64,000 bases of DNA from Saccharopolyspora gloriosae (GTDB taxonomy: Bacteria; Actinomycetota; Actinomycetes; Mycobacteriales; Pseudonocardiaceae), in contig NZ_CP059557.1 in the NCBI RefSeq assembly GCF_022828475.1, positions 5,937,470 to 6,001,469 of the forward strand. Direction: 5' to 3'. This document shows positions 8,580 through 17,608 of the stretch, piece after piece (within the stretch, counting starts at the first letter, position 1; each line of letters opens with the position of its first letter). The notes beneath the pieces were generated by a model, which worked only from the letters and a program-made list of their open reading frames with translations, was not told the origin of the DNA and ran no database searches. Made by a program: the position numbers and the translations under genes.

Positions 8580-9509
8580 TCAGGACCAGAAGGCCCAGCC
8601 CTTGAGCATGCGATGGGCGATGGAGACGTTCGGCGGCAGGCGTAAGCCGGGGATGGCTCCGTCGTCGGTGCTCATGGCGGCTCGGACGTCCGCTCGGGAA
8701 ACCCAGCGGGCCTCCTCGATCTCGCCGTCGGCGGGGAGCAGTGGCACCGCCGGGTCGGCGATGGCGGCGAAACCGAGCATCAGCGACCTCGGGAACGGCC
8801 ACGGCTGGCTGCCGAGGTAGCGGACCTCGGTGGCGTGCACGCCGACCTCTTCCTCCACCTCGCGCTGCACGCAGGCCTCCAATGACTCGCCGACCTCGAC
8901 GAACCCGGCGAGCACCGAGAACCGCTCCGGCGGCCACACCGGCTGCCGGGCCAGCAGCACCTGGTCTGCGCCGTCGTGCACCAGGCAGATCACCGCGGGA
9001 TCGGTACGCGGGTACTCCTCGCGGTCGCAGCCGGAGCAGCGCCGCGCCCAGCCGACCTTGACCCGGTTCGTCGCCGCGCCGCACACCGCGCAGTAGCGCG
9101 AATGGTCGTGCCAGTTGAGCAGCCCGACCGCCGTGGTGAGCAGGCCCGCGTCGGTGTCGTCGAGCTGCCCGCCGGCGATCCGCAGGTCCTGCCAACCCTC
9201 CTGCGAGCCGTCGCGTTCGGTGCGCAGCGCCCAGTACACCGTGTCCTGCTGACGGCCCAGCAGCACCGCGTGCGGCGTGGGCTGCTCACCGAACACGGCG
9301 GTGTCCTCGTAGACGAGACGCCCGTCCGGACCGACCTGGGTGCGGCCTTTGCCGTCGACCAGCAGGACCCGGCCGGACGACCACAGCTCCGTGACCGGCC
9401 CTTCCCGCAACAGCTCCGTGCGGTCCACCGTGGACCGGGACAGCAGCGGGGCCGAGTCGAGCAGGAAGCCGCCGTCCACCGCGACCGGCGACGCCCACGC
9501 CTCCGTCAC
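8580..9509 (-). CDS. nudC: NAD(H) pyrophosphatase / RNA decapping Nudix hydrolase NudC
   Basis: A 309-residue NudC. The order is an N-terminal NUDIX-like domain, a four-cysteine zinc ribbon (CAVC then CSGC, about residues 148-170), and the catalytic Nudix box [20 protein letters not shown]. The NADH-specific motif [11 protein letters not shown] comes after it. The enzyme hydrolyses NADH to NMNH and AMP and can remove NAD caps from RNA. ATG 9509 overlaps the stop of the upstream M16 gene, so the two are probably translationally coupled. It is the counterpart of Rv3199c and is in the same order relative to uvrD2. Confidence 0.95.
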   Translation of the reverse strand: MTEAWASPVAVDGGFLLDSAPLLSRSTVDRTELLREGPVTELWSSGRVLLVDGKGRTQVGPDGRLVYEDTAVFGEQPTPHAVLLGRQQDTVYWALRTERDGSQEGWQDLRIAGGQLDDTDAGLLTTAVGLLNWHDHSRYCAVCGAATNRVKVGWARRCSGCDREEYPRTDPAVICLVHDGADQVLLARQPVWPPERFSVLAGFVEVGESLEACVQREVEEEVGVHATEVRYLGSQPWPFPRSLMLGFAAIADPAVPLLPADGEIEEARWVSRADVRAAMSTDDGAIPGLRLPPNVSIAHRMLKGWAFWS

Positions 9510-10873
9510 GGCAGCACCACCCCGCCGAGCGCGCCGAGCTGGTCGCCGATCTTGGCCGCGTCACCCACCACGACACCGGTGAACCGGGTCGGCGCGTAGA
9601 GCAGCGCGGCCTCGGCCACCTGCTCGGCGGTGACGGCCCGCAACCGGTCCGGGTGCGCCGTGAGCCAGTTGTGGTCGACCCCGGCGACCGCGAGGGTCAG
9701 CAGCATCGAGGCCATCCCGGACTGCGACGACGTCGAGGTCAGCAGCCCGCCGATGGCGTACTGCCGGGCCGATTCGACCTCCGCCTCGGTCGGCGGGACC
9801 AGCGCCATGCGGCCGAACTCGTAGCGCATCTCCAGCAGCGCGGCCGCGGTGACCTCGCTGGCCGTGTCCGCGTCCACCAGGATCGTGCCGTTCCCGCGGG
9901 TGAACTCGAACGACGAGTGGGCGCCGTAGGTGTAGCCCTTGTCCTCGCGGATGTTCTCCACCAGCCGGGAGGAGAAGTAGCCGCCGAAGCTGAGGTTCGC
10001 GATCTGCAGCGCCGGGTAGTTCTCGTCGGTGCGGTGCAGGCCCTGCGCGGACATCCGCAGCTGCGACTGCACGGCCCCGTCGCGGTGCACCAGCCGCACG
10101 TCGCCGCCGCGCAGCTTCGGCAGGTCGGGAAGCTCGGTGGCGGCCGCCGCCGAGTCCCACGGCGCGAGGATGCGCGTCACCTCGTCGACGATGGTGTGCG
10201 GATCAAGATCGCCGACGAGCACCAAGGTGGATCCGCGCGGCAGCACGGACTTGCCGTGCAGCTCGCGGACGCCCTCCGGGGTGACCTGAGCGACGTCGTC
10301 GGCCTGCGGCACTTCGCGGACGAACGGGTGGTCGCCGTAGCGGTGCCGTTGCAGCTCCTCCCGCGCGATGACGCGCGGCTGCGAACGGGCCACGGCGAGC
10401 CGCTCCACCAGGCGGTCCCGCTCACCGGCGACCTCGTCGGCGGCGTAGGCGGCGCCGGTGAGGGCGTCGGCCAGCACCTCCAGCAACGTGCCCAGCCCGG
10501 TGGAGAGCGCGCTGCCGATGAAGCTGAGGCGTTCCGGGTCGACCACGGCGTGCAGTTCGCCGCCGACGGCGGCCAGGTCGGTGTCGACCTGCACCCGGTC
10601 GCGGGCGGCGGTGCCGGTCAGGATCGTCTCGGCGAGCACCTCGGAACTCGCCGAGTGCATGGCGTCCTCGCCTGCGAACGGGACCCGCAGCCGGGCCTCG
10701 ACCATCGGGACCACGCCGTGCCGGGCGGCGATCAGGCGCAACCCGTTGGGCAGCACGGTGTCCACGACCTCGGGCGTGCGCAGCGGGCGGGGTTCGCCCA
10801 GCGGCGGCAGCGGGCGCGGACCCGCTTCGGTGCGTCCGATCTCCTCGGCACTGCGGTGAGGGGCCTGAGTCAT
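9506..10873 (-). CDS. M16-family peptidase-like subunit lacking HxxEH
   Basis: A 455-residue pitrilysin-fold protein. It has the family opening TVLPNGLRLIAARH, and later SFGGYFSSRLVENIREDKGYTYG-type sequence typical of the C-terminal M16 domain. The zinc motif HxxEH is absent: the corresponding region reads GEDAMHSASSEVLAETIL. It is therefore expected to be the non-catalytic partner of the upstream M16 enzyme, as in bacterial heterodimeric M16 proteases. Its ATG overlaps the stop of that gene (ATGA) and its own stop overlaps nudC. The frame continues to 11272 but that part is a shadow of the upstream gene. Confidence 0.9.
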   Translation of the reverse strand: MTQAPHRSAEEIGRTEAGPRPLPPLGEPRPLRTPEVVDTVLPNGLRLIAARHGVVPMVEARLRVPFAGEDAMHSASSEVLAETILTGTAARDRVQVDTDLAAVGGELHAVVDPERLSFIGSALSTGLGTLLEVLADALTGAAYAADEVAGERDRLVERLAVARSQPRVIAREELQRHRYGDHPFVREVPQADDVAQVTPEGVRELHGKSVLPRGSTLVLVGDLDPHTIVDEVTRILAPWDSAAAATELPDLPKLRGGDVRLVHRDGAVQSQLRMSAQGLHRTDENYPALQIANLSFGGYFSSRLVENIREDKGYTYGAHSSFEFTRGNGTILVDADTASEVTAAALLEMRYEFGRMALVPPTEAEVESARQYAIGGLLTSTSSQSGMASMLLTLAVAGVDHNWLTAHPDRLRAVTAEQVAEAALLYAPTRFTGVVVGDAAKIGDQLGALGGVVLP

Positions 10874-12186
10874 GCCGCACCTCCGGCGGAGTTCGAGTCG
10901 GGCTGCACGCGCAGGGTCGCGCGGGAGTCCGGAGTGAGCGCCTTCGCGGCGGCGGCGACCTGCTCGGCGCTGACCTCGGCGATCCGCCGCGGCAGCTCCG
11001 AGATGAGTTCGGCGCGGCCGTGGATCAGCTCGGTGCTGCCCAGGTCGAGCGTGCGGGAGACGACGCGGTCGTGTTCGCGGTGCAGCGAAGCCGCCCAGCG
11101 GGACGTGACGCGGGACAGTTCCTCCGCCGTGGGGCCGGTCGCGGCGAGCGCTTCCAGCTCCGCGTCGACGGCGCCGATGACGCGTTCCGACTCCACTTCG
11201 GGCGTGTGGATCGCAGTGAGCGTGAAGGTGTCCGGGTCGCGGGCGTCCAGCGGAGCGCCCATCAGGCCGCAACCCGCGTGCACGTCGACGACCAGCGGAT
11301 CCTGGTAGACCATGCGCTGCTGCAACCGGGAGGCGTCGCCGTCGGTGAGCACCGCGGCCAGCACGATGTTCGCCAGGTACTGGTCGAGTTCGCCGATGGG
11401 GTCGGGCAGCCGGTGCCCGAGCGCGATCGCGGGCAGCGGCGCGTGCGGGTCGTTGTGCACGCCGGTGAGCTGCTCGGTCGGCAGCGGCTCGGCGAACGAG
11501 GGGCGCGGGCGCACCTCGCGGGCCGGGACGTCACCGAAGTGCTTGTGCACCAGTTCGGTGGCGCGGTCCACGTCGAAGTCACCGGCGATGGTGAGCACCG
11601 CGTTCGCGGGCGCGTAGAAGGTGTCGAAGAACGCGGCGCAGTCCTCGACCGTCGCCTGTTCCAGGTCGGTGAAGTCGCCGTAACCGTTGTGCGCGTTGGC
11701 GAAGGTGGAGTACAGCACCGGCGGCAGCAGGATCCACGGGAAGCCGCCGTACGGGCGGTTGAGGACGTTGAGCCGGATCTCCTCCTTCACCACGTCGACC
11801 TGGTTGCGCAGGTTCTCCTCGGTGAGCTTCGGTGCCCGCATCCGGTCGGCTTCCAGGAACAGCGCCCGTTCCAGCGCCGCCGACGGCAGCACCTGGAAGT
11901 AGTCGGTGTAGTCCTGATGCGTCGAACCGTTGAAGGTGCCGCCGGAACCTTGGACGTGGCGGAAGTGGGCGAGTTTCTCCAGGCTCTCGCTGCCCTGGAA
12001 CATGAGGTGCTCGAAGAGGTGAGCGAAGCCGGTGCGGCCTTCCGGTTCGGAGCGGAAGCCCACGTCATAGTGCACGCTGACGCCCACGACGGGGGCTGTA
12101 CCGGAGGCGCCCTGCGCCGAGTCCGGCGCGAGCACGACGCGCAGCCCGTTCGGCAGGGTAACGCGATGCAGTGGGGGTTCGACCAT
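10870..12186 (-). CDS. M16-family zinc metalloprotease, catalytic subunit
   Basis: A 438-residue pitrilysin/processing-protease-like enzyme. The inverted zinc motif HLFEH is at about residues 56-60 (GFAHLFEHLMFQGS), with the downstream glutamate helix NQVDVVKEEIRLNV. The C-terminal M16 domain contains the Arg/Tyr-type substrate-clamp region. No signal peptide. Starts at ATG 12186 with GAGG upstream; the next gene overlaps by four bases, giving an active/inactive M16 pair. These proteins degrade peptides or process precursors; the substrate is unknown. Confidence 0.92.
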   Translation of the reverse strand: MVEPPLHRVTLPNGLRVVLAPDSAQGASGTAPVVGVSVHYDVGFRSEPEGRTGFAHLFEHLMFQGSESLEKLAHFRHVQGSGGTFNGSTHQDYTDYFQVLPSAALERALFLEADRMRAPKLTEENLRNQVDVVKEEIRLNVLNRPYGGFPWILLPPVLYSTFANAHNGYGDFTDLEQATVEDCAAFFDTFYAPANAVLTIAGDFDVDRATELVHKHFGDVPAREVRPRPSFAEPLPTEQLTGVHNDPHAPLPAIALGHRLPDPIGELDQYLANIVLAAVLTDGDASRLQQRMVYQDPLVVDVHAGCGLMGAPLDARDPDTFTLTAIHTPEVESERVIGAVDAELEALAATGPTAEELSRVTSRWAASLHREHDRVVSRTLDLGSTELIHGRAELISELPRRIAEVSAEQVAAAAKALTPDSRATLRVQPDSNSAGGAA

Positions 12187-12406
12187 GCCTCGCAGCCTAC
12201 GTGCGCAACGTAACGCTGTGCGTACCCCCTTCGCTGCGCTAGGTGCTCACCGTCCGGGGCCGCGAACGCGGCTCACCGGCCCCGCCGGAGGACGCGCGGA
12301 GGTGCGCCGTCGCAGGCCACACCTTTGTTCGGGCGCCCTTCGGCGAGGCCGGTCGGCCGGGAACCGGTGACGTGCCGCCGCTCGGACGAGCACTCCGGGT
12401 GAGGAC

Positions 12407-12424
12407 GTTCGCCGCTCGGCGAAC
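12407..12424 (-). terminator. Terminator hairpin after the espG-like gene
   Basis: A perfect 8-bp inverted repeat, GTTCGCCG-CT-CGGCGAAC, lies 9 bp after the stop of the EspG-like gene on the minus strand. It sits in a 245-bp gap before the M16 gene in which no other feature is seen. Confidence 0.5.
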
Positions 12425-12432
12425 ACCCGCGA

Positions 12433-13257
12433 TCAGGCGCGGACCTGTGCGATCAGCGCGTCGATCTCGGTGCCGATGACGCGCGCGTCGGCGGGGATGA
12501 GCGCCACGACCTGCTCGCCCGAGCTGCCGCGCTCGACCCGGTTCAGGTACCGGCCGTCCGGTTCCGGGTTGTCGAACCACGACACGACCGTCGAGCGCCG
12601 CCTGCGGCCCTGCTGATCCCGGATGTTCGCCGCGAGCTGCCCGATGCGGTGGTGCGGCGCGTTGCCGATCGTCTCGTAGAGCCGGACCTGCCGGTCTCCG
12701 GTGCTGCCGCGCTCCTCGGTGGCGGACCGCATCATGCTCGCCTGCCCGAAGTCGTCCGGTTGTTGCTGCTTGCGCAGCGAGTTCGCCGGAATCCGCACCG
12801 GTCCCTGGCCGCCGACCCGCGCCGGCGGCAGGGTGGCCAGCAAGACCTGCGGCAGCGGCACGTTCTGGTGCACTTCGACGGTGACCAGGCCGCCGCGCTT
12901 CGGGTCCTCGCTGGGGGACTGCACGCCGAGCACCACCCGGTTGCCGTCGGTGAACACGGCCAGCGCGCGCCAGCAGTGATCGGAACCGACCTGCGGGAAC
13001 CACATCGAGTCGACCCACAGGTACGGCGTGGCGAGCACCTTGAGCGCCGCTGCCAGCGGCGGCGCGATCTCGTCGTCGACGATCACGCCGCTGGCGTACA
13101 TGCGGTCCAGTTCGGCTTTCGCCACGCGGCTGAACTGCTCCGCGGTGTATCCGGCCGAGCGGCTGCTCAGCGGCAACGTGAGCCGTTCGATCCGCAGGTG
13201 CTTGAGCGCCACGTCCAAGTGCACCGGCGGCAGCTGCCAAGACCCCAAAGCGGTCAC
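12433..13257 (-). CDS. EspG-family ESX secretion-associated chaperone
   Basis: A 274-residue EspG-like protein. Typical features are an N-terminal LPPVHLDVALKHL strand, EQFSRVAKAELDRMYASGV, and a repeated central sheet (WRALAVFTDGNRVVLGVQS). The C-terminal half contains DRQVRLYETIGNAPHHRIGQ and ends with a helix (DARVIGTEIDALIAQV). EspG chaperones bind PE/PPE substrates and deliver them to type VII secretion systems. It lies directly downstream of a PPE/WXG-like gene on the same strand, the expected chaperone-substrate pairing. No ESX core genes (eccB, eccC, eccD, mycP) are in the window. Confidence 0.85.
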   Translation of the reverse strand: MTALGSWQLPPVHLDVALKHLRIERLTLPLSSRSAGYTAEQFSRVAKAELDRMYASGVIVDDEIAPPLAAALKVLATPYLWVDSMWFPQVGSDHCWRALAVFTDGNRVVLGVQSPSEDPKRGGLVTVEVHQNVPLPQVLLATLPPARVGGQGPVRIPANSLRKQQQPDDFGQASMMRSATEERGSTGDRQVRLYETIGNAPHHRIGQLAANIRDQQGRRRRSTVVSWFDNPEPDGRYLNRVERGSSGEQVVALIPADARVIGTEIDALIAQVRA

Positions 13258-13342
13258 TGCGTTCTCTCCCCTGTGAAATGCAGATGCCCGGCCCCGATCG
13301 GTCCGGTGGCCGACCGGTCCCCCATGGCCGGTCGGCGGTGAA

Positions 13343-14692
13343 TCACTCGCCCAGCACCGGCGGTGCCGTCTTGGGCATGTCGTTCATCCAGATGTCGTCG
13401 TGCTCCTCCAGCCACGACGGGCGCTCGTGCTCGGCGTCCTCGCCGCCCTGGCCGCGCTGACCGGCACCGCCGCCCATGCCACCGCCCATGCCGCCGCGAC
13501 CGGCACCGGCTCCGCGTGCTCCGGCTCCGCCACCTGCCGCGCCCGCGCCCGGGCCGCCGATTCCGGCTCGTCCGCCCGCTCCGGGGCCGCCCGCGCCCCG
13601 GCCCATGCCGCCGGCACCTGCTCCGCCCGCACCGCCTGCGAGGCCGCCCGCCATGCCGCCCATGCCGCCGCCCGCGCCGGCTCCGCCCGCGCCGGGACCG
13701 CCCGCTCCGGGGCCGCCGCCACCGGGAAGGCCGCCGGGGCCGGGATGTCCGGCCCATTGGCTGCCGCTCTCGGAAGGCGTGGAGGGCGTGGTGCTGCCCG
13801 GTCCACCGGAACCGTTGCCGTACCCGCCACCGGGAAGGTGGGAGCCGCCGTAGCCCCCGCCGGGGAGGTTGGAGCCCGCACCCCCGCCGATACCAGAGCC
13901 GGGGCCGTTGCCGAGTCCGTTGGCGCCGGGGCCGCCGCCCCAGTCGGTGCCGGGCGGCGGAGTCGCCGGTGGCGGCTCCTTGGTGCTGCCGTCCGGTGCC
14001 GTGTACTGCGGCATCTTCGCGTCGATCTGCTGGAGCGCCGGGCTGTAAACCCGGCTCATCGTCTCTTGAGCGGCCTTCTCGGCCTGCTCCTGCTCTTCCA
14101 TCTGGGAGAGCGCGTTGACACCGGCCCCCGCAGCCCCGAACGGGATGGCGGCCGCGGCGGTGGAACCCCAGCTGTAGCCCGCCGGTTGGTCGACCATCTT
14201 GCTGGCCTGGCCTGCGGCATCACCGGCGGCGTTGAGGTTGTTGCCGGTGGCCGCGAAGGCGTCCGCGCTGGCCGTCATCCACTCGGAAGCCGGCTTGCCG
14301 ACCTCCTTCGCGCTGTCGGCCGCCGCGCCCTGCCAACCGCCCTCGACGATCTGCTGCAGATCCCTGCCGTAGTTCTCGCCGCGCCCGCGCAGTCCCTCGG
14401 CGAAGTCGAGCCACGCCTGCGCGACCTCACCGACCTTGCCCGGTTCGATGGAATCCGAGTTGGTCCGGAAGATCTGCGCGTGGTCGAAACCGGACCAGTT
14501 CACGCATTCCGTGATCGCCGGGTTGTCGTAACCGTTGACGGTCAGCCCGGAGTTCTGCTGCGCCAGCTGCGCTTGCTGCTGCTGCGCTATCCGGTTCGCT
14601 TCCTCGCCGTGCTCGCGGCGCTGCTCCTCGGCGTCGCTCTCGTAGCCGAAGATCCGCGAGCCCGCGTTGTCGAGCGTGCTGAGTATCCCCAT
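13343..14692 (-). CDS. PPE/WXG-like ESX substrate with Gly-rich tail
   Basis: A 449-residue protein; GGGGGAA precedes ATG 14692. Residues 90-200 are helical with a WxG turn (EGGWQGAAADSA), the core of WXG100/PPE-type secreted proteins, followed by AFAATGNNLNAAGDAA. From about residue 250 the protein is low-complexity: Pro-rich (KEPPPATPPP), then about 150 residues of Gly/Ala repeats. It ends in an ordered acidic tail (EHERPSWLEEHDDIW). Adjacent to an EspG-like chaperone gene, so a type VII secretion substrate is likely. The Gly-rich DNA also opens long false frames on both strands. Confidence 0.8.
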   Translation of the reverse strand: MGILSTLDNAGSRIFGYESDAEEQRREHGEEANRIAQQQQAQLAQQNSGLTVNGYDNPAITECVNWSGFDHAQIFRTNSDSIEPGKVGEVAQAWLDFAEGLRGRGENYGRDLQQIVEGGWQGAAADSAKEVGKPASEWMTASADAFAATGNNLNAAGDAAGQASKMVDQPAGYSWGSTAAAAIPFGAAGAGVNALSQMEEQEQAEKAAQETMSRVYSPALQQIDAKMPQYTAPDGSTKEPPPATPPPGTDWGGGPGANGLGNGPGSGIGGGAGSNLPGGGYGGSHLPGGGYGNGSGGPGSTTPSTPSESGSQWAGHPGPGGLPGGGGPGAGGPGAGGAGAGGGMGGMAGGLAGGAGGAGAGGMGRGAGGPGAGGRAGIGGPGAGAAGGGAGARGAGAGRGGMGGGMGGGAGQRGQGGEDAEHERPSWLEEHDDIWMNDMPKTAPPVLGE

Positions 14693-14704
14693 GATTCCCC
14701 CAAA

Positions 14705-15250
14705 TCAAGCAGGCAAACGAGACGCGGTCTGACCGGCGATCTTCTCGATCTCACCGCACGGATCGGCAACGGAGTCCCGCATGTAGCCGCTGAGCTGGTA
14801 GAGCACGATTCCACCACCCGCCGGCACGACCGTGATGCAGCCACCCGTCCCTGTTCCACCTGCGACAATCATCCGAGCAGAATCCCGACCAGCGACATTG
14901 ATTCGCGTAAATTCATCATACGAGCCGCCCTTTTCAAGGCTCTCGACAGTATCGTCGGCATTCTTCTGCAAAGCAACACTCAGCCGCTCGCCATCCCATG
15001 AGCAACCAGGCTGGAAGCTGACCTGAGTAAAGTCCTTCGCCTGCGTGGAAACGCCATACGAAGTCAGCTCATCCGGCTTGAAAAACGTGCACGGATCAAA
15101 GCTTTCCAAGCCACTCCCCTGTGCGGCCGAAGTCGGCGACCCGCCATCCGCGCCACCATCGCCAGCGCTCGAATCACCGAGCGAGCACGATGAAAGACCG
15201 AACAGGGCAAGCCCTGCGGACATCGCAACCAGGGATCGGGAAAACTTCAT
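14705..15250 (-). CDS. DUF3558 lipoprotein
   Basis: A 181-residue secreted lipoprotein. The signal peptide ends in lipobox LSSC (lipid-modified Cys about residue 22), followed by a Ser/Gly/Asp linker and a domain with FDPCTFFKPDELTSYGV, FQPGCSWDG and two further cysteines, matching the DUF3558 pattern. ATG 15250 overlaps the upstream stop (TGATG), and a GTG three bases earlier is also possible. Genes of this family commonly accompany EspG/PPE-like genes in Pseudonocardiaceae. Probably a cell-envelope component linked to ESX-type export; exact role unknown. Confidence 0.85.
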   Translation of the reverse strand: MKFSRSLVAMSAGLALFGLSSCSLGDSSAGDGGADGGSPTSAAQGSGLESFDPCTFFKPDELTSYGVSTQAKDFTQVSFQPGCSWDGERLSVALQKNADDTVESLEKGGSYDEFTRINVAGRDSARMIVAGGTGTGGCITVVPAGGGIVLYQLSGYMRDSVADPCGEIEKIAGQTASRLPA

Positions 15251-15663
15251 CACTGCAAACCTCGCCTGAGATCGTCGGCGTTCTGTTCGTCCATGGAACG
15301 GTAGTCGCGCGCTGCCCCGCGGAACGCATCCGCCTGCTTCTGCAACTCATCTTGGAGCGTACGAATCAGTTCGAGCGCACCAGAATCGGGATCCGTCGCC
15401 TTGTCCTGGAACCGCTTCGCAAGCTGCTGCCCGTCGGGATAGTCCCCCAGTCCCCTGACAGAACCGAGGCCTTGCGCCTTCATGTACAGCTGCCTCAGCG
15501 CTTCGATCTCCTCTTCGACCCGCTTCGCGGCTTTCTCCGCGACTTCCGGGTCCAAGGACAGCATGCCCGCCCCGACCTGCTGGTTGATCGTCTGCGTCTG
15601 GGCGCTGACCGCCTTCAGACCTTCCTTCGCCGCCGCGAACCCGCCGGCGTCCGCACTCGTCAT
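15250..15663 (-). CDS. Helical hypothetical protein of the EspG/PPE cluster
   Basis: A 137-residue mostly helical protein beginning MTSADAGGFAAAKEGLKAVS. It contains VAEKAAKRVEEEIEALRQLY and ends in DDLRRGLQ. No cysteine, membrane segment or signal peptide. Heptad-like spacing suggests a helical hairpin similar in size to ESX small substrates, but no WxG motif is seen. It is the first gene of a four-gene minus-strand set with the lipoprotein, PPE-like and EspG-like genes, and its stop overlaps the lipoprotein start. Probably an ESX-associated small protein. Confidence 0.75.
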   Translation of the reverse strand: MTSADAGGFAAAKEGLKAVSAQTQTINQQVGAGMLSLDPEVAEKAAKRVEEEIEALRQLYMKAQGLGSVRGLGDYPDGQQLAKRFQDKATDPDSGALELIRTLQDELQKQADAFRGAARDYRSMDEQNADDLRRGLQ

Positions 15664-15714
15664 CCCCAGGCCCCTCTGGACTCCGCTGATCTCCCCCGGT
15701 GAACCGCGAACACT

Positions 15715-17397
15715 TTAGCGTGGCGCCACCGAATTGGTCACCGGTTCGGGCGAACCCGACGAACCTCGGCGTGCTCCCAGCGCCGCGCACAGCCTCGCCG
15801 CGAACGCGGGGAAGGTCTCCCGGAAACGCTCGAGATCGGAGGTCGCGCCGTACCAGTAGAGACCGGGGGCGCCGTCCGCCTCGGGATCGAGCGCGGCGAA
15901 CTTCTCCAGCCACGGCCCGGCTTCGCCCAGCACCAGCGCGTACGGCAGCGACCGGGAGAACGCGGTCTCCCGATCCGCGACCGGAATCGCGTCGACGGAG
16001 ACCTTCCGCAGGTGATTGCGCAAGCCCTGGATCTGCCCGACCAGCACGCTCCCGCGAGCCGTGCGCGCGGGCATCAGCCGGGCGGCGAAGCTCAACGCCA
16101 CTCCACCGAGGGCCACGGCGACACCGATCAGACCGAGCGGCCCGGTGAGCGCCAGCAGCGCGGTGAGCAGTACGCCCGCCGCCGCCAGCCCGGCACCGCC
16201 CCACCAGAACAGGTTGCGCTCGGCGTCCGGCCTGCGGCCGAACCAGCCGTTCGCGACGACCTCCGCGTAGAGCGCTTCGCGCACCGGTGCGAGGTCGCGG
16301 CCCGCGAGTTCCGAGAGCAGCACCTGCCGCCGGTCGCCGACGAGCACGTCGTGCACGGCGCGTTCGTACTCCCGCAGCGCCGAATCCGGATCGTTGCGGC
16401 GCACGATGCGCCAGTCTCCGGCCAGCTCCTCGATCCACAAGTAGTTGCGCACCGCCAGGTCGACGACGGTGGCGGCGACGTCGACGAGGTCCACCCGCTC
16501 GTCCGCGACGGTGCCGATCTGCCCGGGCAGCACGCCGTCCGGTGACGCGAAGACCGTGGTGCCGTCCGCGCTGACCATCAGGACCTCGACGGGGCCGGGC
16601 GGCGCCGACGATGCCCGGACGTCCCGGCCGCGGAAGTGCCAGAGCACGCCGAATCCGCCGATCAGCAGCAACCCCATCCCCGCGAGGCCGACCCCGATCG
16701 CGGGTGTCAGCGAGAACGCGTAGGCCGGGTCGAAGCGCCGTTCGGTCATCGCGTTCGACGGCACGGCCCCGGCCGGAACCCGCATCGACAGGTCCAGGCG
16801 TTCCCCCGCGGCGAGGCCGAACTCCAGGACATGCACCTGCCGGGTGCGCCCGATCTCGAACCTGCCGCAGCGCTCCTGGCCACCGACCGGTCCGGCGAGG
16901 CAGGTGATGTCCTGCGGCACCTGCGGGGCGAGCAGCGACGCCGACACCCGGTCCACCGGCAGGTCCCAGCCACCGGAGAGCTGCCAGCGGATCTCCTGCA
17001 GGTCTCCGGCTTCCGCGACGGCCCCGTGCACGGTGTAGTCGAAAGTCGCCTCGCCGGGGAGCACCGTCAGCCGGGCGGCGTCCGGCCCGACCGCGATCTC
17101 GCCGCCGTCGACCCGGGCGTCGGTGAGGGTGAAGACGCGGTCGGCTCCTTCGCCGGTGCGCTGCCGCAGCGGAATCGTGCGGTGCACCGGCGGACCATCG
17201 GGCACGGTGATCCGTTCGGTGACGGTGAGCGTGCCGTCGCGTTGCAGCTTGGCCTGCACGTCGGTGGCGATGGTGCCGGGGAGCACGTTGACCGGCGGCG
17301 CGGGCGCCTGCTCGGGTGCGGCTGGAGCGGTCGCGGGGAGACCGAGCAGCGCTGCGGCCGCGACCAGCAGGACGACGGGACCCGGTTTCCGGAACAC
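15715..17397 (-). CDS. DUF2207-type predicted membrane protein
   Basis: A 560-residue protein: signal peptide (residues 1-27), an extracytoplasmic beta-rich domain beginning VQAKLQRDGTLTVTERITV, then a membrane segment near residue 235 (LAGMGLLLIGGFGVLWHF). A cytoplasmic region follows, then two more membrane segments around 405-450, and a C-terminal domain with SLPYALVLGEAGPWLEKF. This order matches the DUF2207 family. GTG 17397 lies after a short divergent promoter region shared with the metallopeptidase. No function is established for the family. Confidence 0.88.
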   Translation of the reverse strand: MFRKPGPVVLLVAAAALLGLPATAPAAPEQAPAPPVNVLPGTIATDVQAKLQRDGTLTVTERITVPDGPPVHRTIPLRQRTGEGADRVFTLTDARVDGGEIAVGPDAARLTVLPGEATFDYTVHGAVAEAGDLQEIRWQLSGGWDLPVDRVSASLLAPQVPQDITCLAGPVGGQERCGRFEIGRTRQVHVLEFGLAAGERLDLSMRVPAGAVPSNAMTERRFDPAYAFSLTPAIGVGLAGMGLLLIGGFGVLWHFRGRDVRASSAPPGPVEVLMVSADGTTVFASPDGVLPGQIGTVADERVDLVDVAATVVDLAVRNYLWIEELAGDWRIVRRNDPDSALREYERAVHDVLVGDRRQVLLSELAGRDLAPVREALYAEVVANGWFGRRPDAERNLFWWGGAGLAAAGVLLTALLALTGPLGLIGVAVALGGVALSFAARLMPARTARGSVLVGQIQGLRNHLRKVSVDAIPVADRETAFSRSLPYALVLGEAGPWLEKFAALDPEADGAPGLYWYGATSDLERFRETFPAFAARLCAALGARRGSSGSPEPVTNSVAPR

Positions 17398-17608
17398 GGC
17401 CCGAACGATAGCCGGACCTGGCTAAGCTGCGGCCACATCGGCACAAGACTTGAGGGGGCGGTCACCGATGGCGGGCAGGCGGCGGTCTTCCGGCACGACA
17501 CGTGGTTCACCTGCACCTCCGATGTGGACTGATCGGTGGGCCAACGGTGGTTCCGGCACCGCTAAGCTCGGTGCGCTCCATTCGTCGGCGAAGCCGGGAG
17601 ATCGGTAA

